DNA of 64,000 bases from NCBI GenBank assembly GCA_019137255.1, contig WPDH01000050.1, positions 170,637 through 234,636 on the forward strand, written 5' to 3'. Every line of letters starts with the position of its first letter. The stretch's first letter is position 1. A program made the translations under genes and the position numbers. Below are positions 59,521-64,000 of the stretch, one piece after another. The notes beneath the pieces are model-generated. The model saw nothing but the letters and a program-made list of their open reading frames with translations. It ran no database searches and was not told where the DNA came from. Origin of the DNA: Corinectria fuckeliana. Taxonomy: Eukaryota; Ascomycota; Sordariomycetes; Hypocreales; Nectriaceae.

Positions 59521-62293
59521 TCATTGGGTTGCCTGAGGTTCCTCAATCGTCTTTGGAGGTCTCCAATTGGGAACGAAGAGTTGACCGGTAAACCAAAGAT
59601 CAGCCTCGTACTCGTCCGTGAGCATGAGGTCCTGTAGTTGCGACACTAAGTCACGGTCATGGTTAACGGTCTGCGTGCCGAACCGAGTTAAAGTGTTGTT
59701 GACTGCGGTTTCCACTTACCTCTTCCCCGGACCTCAGCGGACAGGACCATCATCAAGTTGACCTCATCGTGCGATAGCTGGGCCATCCTCTGTACAGCTT
59801 TGGAGCGGGGTTCATGGGCCCAGTCAACCTCGAACGGCTGCTGGCCCTTGCAGATGTGATGGAAATGAGCGAGAAGCGTTCGCGCACCGAGGTGAATGCC
59901 TTTGATCAGAGACATCATGTTGTAGCGGTACTTTTGAATGTTAGCATCTAGGATCCGTAGCATTCAAGGGTGTTCTTCCAGCAAATTACTCACGGGAGAG
60001 TTCCATCGGCGGGCAAAGGTCCGTTGCTGCTTGATAAGAAGACTATAGGTGTGAAGAAGAAGGAAATTCGCCAAGAATAGAGTGAACCAGTTGGCAGAAG
60101 TGTTTGAATGCGTCAGCTGTTGTAGTTGTCTGAGGACTCTCTCCCGCAGTGGGAGGAGGACATCCTGTACCATGATAGCTGCGAACTGGTAGTCAAGAAA
60201 CGGCGCAGCCGTGAGGCGGACCGCGTCGCCGTCAACCGAGCTGAGTTCCAGAGGTTGGGGATCGACAAAGCACCAGCCTCCTTCAATGGTTCGTGCTGCG
60301 GTCCAGAGACACAGAACATCTGAGAGGAATTCATGGGGAGTCTAAGAGATTTGGCATCGTGAATGCTAGCCGACAGGATCATACCATGGCCAGTGGTCGA
60401 GTTGGCACGGGGCATAAGCCTCTGGCGGGGGAAAGGAGAAAGAAAAAGTCCTCACCAGCTTGTGTTTGACCCTCTGGCAAGCGGCAGCAAAGATACTCGA
60501 CGTTAGGCGATCTTCAGAGGCTACCCTGGCATTGATGTAAGGCACGACGCTCCTTAGTATGAAAGCCCTTATTTGTATTCTCGCCTCGTTGAGATCTGCG
60601 AGCGCATATCTATGCGCATAGAGAGCTTTGAGTCGAGGAGAGCTGGTTTCTTGGATCAAGGTCGAGTCAAATCGGCACGCCGAGAGCTGCAGGGTTGTCC
60701 CCGAGCCTTGCGTTATCTGAAAGTCGATTGGTGGACTAGTTTTATTACCCAACAGCGAGTGGACTGCATCCGCGATATTGCAATCGACTGTTAAGGTGGT
60801 GTATGATTTTCGAGTTATCGGATCTGTTGTGGTGCGGAATAGGAGGATGTCGGTGATCTGGAAATACAGGCATGGAAGGCGGGAAATGCTGTATTTCAGA
60901 CTTCGGCACCGAACACAGTCATTCGAGCCCTCACAGGTACACACTGCGTCTTGCGGTTAGCAACTTCTGATCCAACCGCGATGATCGGCACAACACTGAA
61001 GACAAGGGAGAGGTCACATACCCTCTTGTGGGCAATGCTGCAACGGATGCAAGGCACCAAAGACGGCCTCACCGAAGCATGCTGTCTACATGGACCACTA
61101 TTTGTTCCATGAGCACTGGGTTTGGCCTTGATGACGCCGGTCGGGCGGCCGAGGCCGTTGAGTTGAAGCCGTGCATAAGGCGTCTTGGCAGCCCTTCGGC
61201 TCGAAGACGATGGCATGATAAAACGCCCTTGTTCGTGCAAATGTACGTTTGAAGTGCATCGGTCCAAGCCCTTTCCAGGACCATGAAAATCATCAGGCTC
61301 TATGCCTACTATGGGCGAGTGTTGAGTCTCCAACGGTATTTGAGGAACATTGAACGAATTAACTCCAAGACTTGCCATGACAGGGCCTGGGCCGGCACCG
61401 AAGTCCGTGTACGATGGAAGTCCGTGGCCCTGTCCGGCCACCGAGTTGGCGGTATGGTGGTCTAGTTCTAGGACCTCGCTGGTACCCAATCCCATGCAAT
61501 CTAAGGGCTCGACGAACCAATTTATGCGATCGGGGGTTGTATTGGTGAAGCCATTGTACAGTTCGAGTGGTGCCGGGGTAGAAGACGGCGGAAGAGCACT
61601 GCCGTGCCCCGTGGTCTCGTCGATCGGGGCCGCGGGGAGAATATTCAAAGACACTGCCATGTCAGCGCCGAAGGCATGCGAGTTGTCGAGCATGTAGAAG
61701 GCGCCACTGATAGAGAAGGGGCCGTCGGCCGCGCAAGGAGGATGTTGCACATCAACACCAGTCACCTGTCCCATGTCACACGCAAGCGCTTCAGATGCCT
61801 GGTCTAACCCGCCGTGTCCAATTTCTCCAGCGGAACTCATCTCAAGACGTTGGCTGACAATAGAGTCAGCATCAGGGGCAGGGGGTTCGTGATCTGAAGA
61901 GCTGGTATCCTGCTCTTTCGGGTTGTGACGTGAAGAAGAGGAAAATGAACATGTCTGGTGGACAGCAGACTCGGCGAAGGAAAGGAGACGAGAAAGAGAA
62001 ATAGAAACAAGTCGTGCGGCTCGTTGTAGGGCGAGGAGTTCGTCCCCCGTCCATTCTCTGGCGCTACAGCGGGCGTCGTAGCTATACGTTGCGGGCGGCT
62101 TTGAAGCTTGGGAGCTGGCTTCTTCGTGGCATGTTTCAGCAAATAGCATGAGGCTGGAGAGGGGTATTCCGATGAGTTTCGATGTCCCCTGCAAACAGAC
62201 GAGCTCGTCGGCAGTCCATTCTCGCGAGGTTTGGGCCTGTGTCTGAGCCATCGAAGCGCCGCCTTCGGGGGGATTCTCCATGCAACGACCCAT
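59521..62293 (-). CDS. Zinc-cluster regulator with central DNA-binding domain and N-terminal tandem motif
   Basis: Model (transcription order): 62293-61022, 60929-60456, 60341-59994, 59930-59720 and 59645-59521, 809 aa. Unlike most Zn2Cys6 factors, the cysteine cluster is central: CIRCSIAHKR ends exon 1 at residue 424, and CVRC plus LPCLYFQITDILLF follow in exon 2. The C-terminal half contains TIEGGWCF, MMSLIKGIHLGARTLLAHFHH and WFTGQLFVPNWRPP, a layout I know from uncharacterised fungal zinc-cluster proteins. Residues 24-55 and 79-111 are a tandem pair (REWTADELVCLQ... / REWTGDELLALQ...). At the first junction the only in-frame acceptor (ctgtgag) removes the expected third Cys, and the nearer acgcag acceptor shifts frame. 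The gene may thus be damaged or mis-sequenced there. The start could also be the ATG at 62,281. Nuclear location is inferred. Confidence 0.68.
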
Positions 62294-62509
62294 ACCAGGA
62301 GAGAGGCAATGCGAACTGACGTTTGCTTGAGTCGACGAGAGGCCGAGGGAGGACAAAGATTATTGATCATTATTGATCTAATCAAGACAAGACCAAAAGT
62401 CGGCCGCCGTGTTGGCTGGTTGTTAATACATGTTATCCCTTTGAGTGTCGTAAGGCAACACCTCGGTCACGAGCAGGGGGGTCTAGCCAACCAAAGTAAA
62501 GCAAATTAA

Positions 62510-63864
62510 AGGTACATTTAACCCTACCTATTTTATATGGTGATAGAAGTCCCAGCAATCTCCCGCTCTACATAGCGCTATATTACACTGCTGACAGCAA
62601 TATCGCGACTTCTTTAATCGCCGGCCTTTATTGCCGCTGACTGCTCGCAACAGCTGCTGCCGCCCCTCTCTAAGCTGTATTTCTTTATAAGCTTAACAAG
62701 CTGAGGAATTCTTATTTTAGACCTAATTGTGCTGTAAGATAGGCGTAAATTTGTCTCTAGTCTAAAACCTTTATTATTATTATAGGCTTAAGCTGTTAGC
62801 TTAGTCTTAAAGAAGTGTATATACTATAGTATATATACTTACACTTATAAAAAAGGCTAGAGCGCGCTTAGCATACTTCTAACCCTCTTTCCTTCTTAAG
62901 TTTATAAATATTCTTAATAATACCTACTTATAGCAGCTTTAAGACTAGTCTTTTATATTTTATAAACTTTTTTTAACCTAAGAGGTAATATCTCTAGTTA
63001 ATATAAATACTATAATAGTAAAATATAATATATATATAGTATTATATATACTAGACTTAGCAGATAAAATAACCTCTAACTAAGTTTAAGCTAAATTTAA
63101 TATAATATAATAAATAACTAATAACTAATAATAACTACTTAACTATATAACTAATATAATATATATTATATAAGTAACTTTATAATAGTTTATTTTTAGC
63201 TAAAATATACTAGCTATTATACTAGTAACTTTAGCTTTTTTAATAATTATTATTAATATAATTCTTATAGTCTAACCTAATCTTATACTAATAGCCTTTT
63301 AGTATAAGCTACTCTTATAAGATATACCTTTTAATAGTAATAAAAAGAAATTCTCTACTTAGTATATTTATTTATTTATACTTTATAAACCTTAAAGGTA
63401 GATAGTACTTTTATTTTATATAGATATAAGAAAAACTATAAAATTAGATAAAAACTTATATCCTTTATATAGTAGACCTAGGTTAGGCCTCTTATACTAT
63501 TACTATATATAAGTAAATAGTCCTTTTGCTAAGACTAGAGTTATTCTATTTCCTAAAGGGCTAGGAAAAAATTAAAGAGAGGGAAAGAGAAAAAGAGATA
63601 AGAAAAAAAGAGAAAAAGGAAAAAAGAGGTAAAAAAGGGAGAAATAGTTAACTAAATGTTAAGCACCTAGTCTGCTATAAGAGCAGAGTAGTTAAGTGTT
63701 AAGATTATACTAGTTAAGTATATCTAGGTTGCTTTATAGTTATAGCTAAGAGCTTAGGATTTTAAGTAGGTAGAACTAGCTGCTAGTAAGTTAGCTAACT
63801 ATTAGTAAGTTAGCTAGTAGTATAGTTATTAGTAGCTAAAAGCTAGTATAAAACTAATACTTAA
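62510..63864. mobile_element. Second AT-rich, RIP-like transposon remnant
   Basis: The composition changes between about 62,640 and 62,700 to the same TA-rich, CA/TG-poor type as the 23-39 kb island. No open frame survives. A palindromic stretch (tatatactatagtatata) lies at about 62,818-62,836. No LTR, inverted repeat or domain could be fixed, so the element type is unknown. The block ends abruptly at 63,864. Confidence 0.6.
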
Positions 63865-64000
63865 TGTTACAGAATAAGCCGGACAGAGGGCTGTTGCCAT
63901 CTTACAACAGCCCAGGCTACAACCCTGGAGAGGGCCACTAAAGAGTGGCCACGACAGAGAGAGAAATCTCCTACCAATTAGGCTGGGAATTGTCCAGGGA
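63865..64000 (+). mobile_element. Probable start of an unmutated LTR (partial)
   Basis: Sequence beginning TGTTACAGAATAAGCC has normal base composition directly against RIP-like DNA. TG-initial, hairpin-rich starts are typical of fungal Copia/Gypsy LTRs. Two perfect hairpins are visible: GGGCTGTTG/CAACAGCCC (63,888-63,913) and GGCCACT-aaag-AGTGGCC (63,933-63,950). The element runs off the window, so its type and end cannot be seen. Confidence 0.5.

Overview
The window reads as nuclear DNA of a filamentous ascomycete (Pezizomycotina, probably a sordariomycete). The reasons are short 49-114 nt introns with fungal splice and branch signals, a class III chitin synthase, fungal Zn2Cys6 regulators, a eukaryotic tRNA-Val(AAC), GC-rich genes, and a 16 kb block of extremely AT-rich DNA whose C-to-T and G-to-A changes look like repeat-induced point mutation (RIP). 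I do not name a species. Gene models were spliced by eye and checked for reading-frame closure. Family names come from recognised motifs, not from a search.

Layout. 0.3-13.6 kb is a GC-rich housekeeping stretch on the + strand: class III chitin synthase, ornithine cyclodeaminase-family enzyme, an Ecm33-like membrane-anchored wall protein, a GH2 glycosidase and an unrecognised coiled-coil protein, followed by tRNA-Val. 15.1-22.8 kb holds a divergent pair, a nine-exon Zn2Cys6 transcription factor (-) and a full-length ABC-B/MDR transporter (+), sharing a 706 bp intergenic promoter. 22.9-38.96 kb is a nest of RIP-damaged transposons. It contains a Ty3/gypsy chromovirus (24,928-32,721) with both LTRs and a perfect 5 bp target duplication, apparently inserted in an older terminal-inverted-repeat element. 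To its right is a Mutator-like element (35,052-38,955) with 89 bp inverted repeats and a 9 bp target duplication. Only 180 bp past that element starts a gene for an undescribed seven-TM protein with a large Cys-rich ectodomain.

43.8-56.2 kb is an accessory metabolic neighbourhood: an OPT oligopeptide transporter (+), then on the - strand an NtaA/SnaA-type flavin monooxygenase, an UNC93-like MFS protein and a Baeyer-Villiger-type monooxygenase. Gene relics lie between and beyond them, including a frameshifted TPR fragment at 57 kb. 59.5-62.3 kb carries a second, unusual zinc-cluster regulator (-) whose cysteine cluster is damaged at a splice junction. The window ends in another RIP-like AT-rich block and, from 63,865, in unmutated sequence that looks like the start of a fresh LTR.

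Across about 51 inferred introns, five appear to be GC-AG. This is well above the usual level of about one percent and is the most unusual genic signal here.
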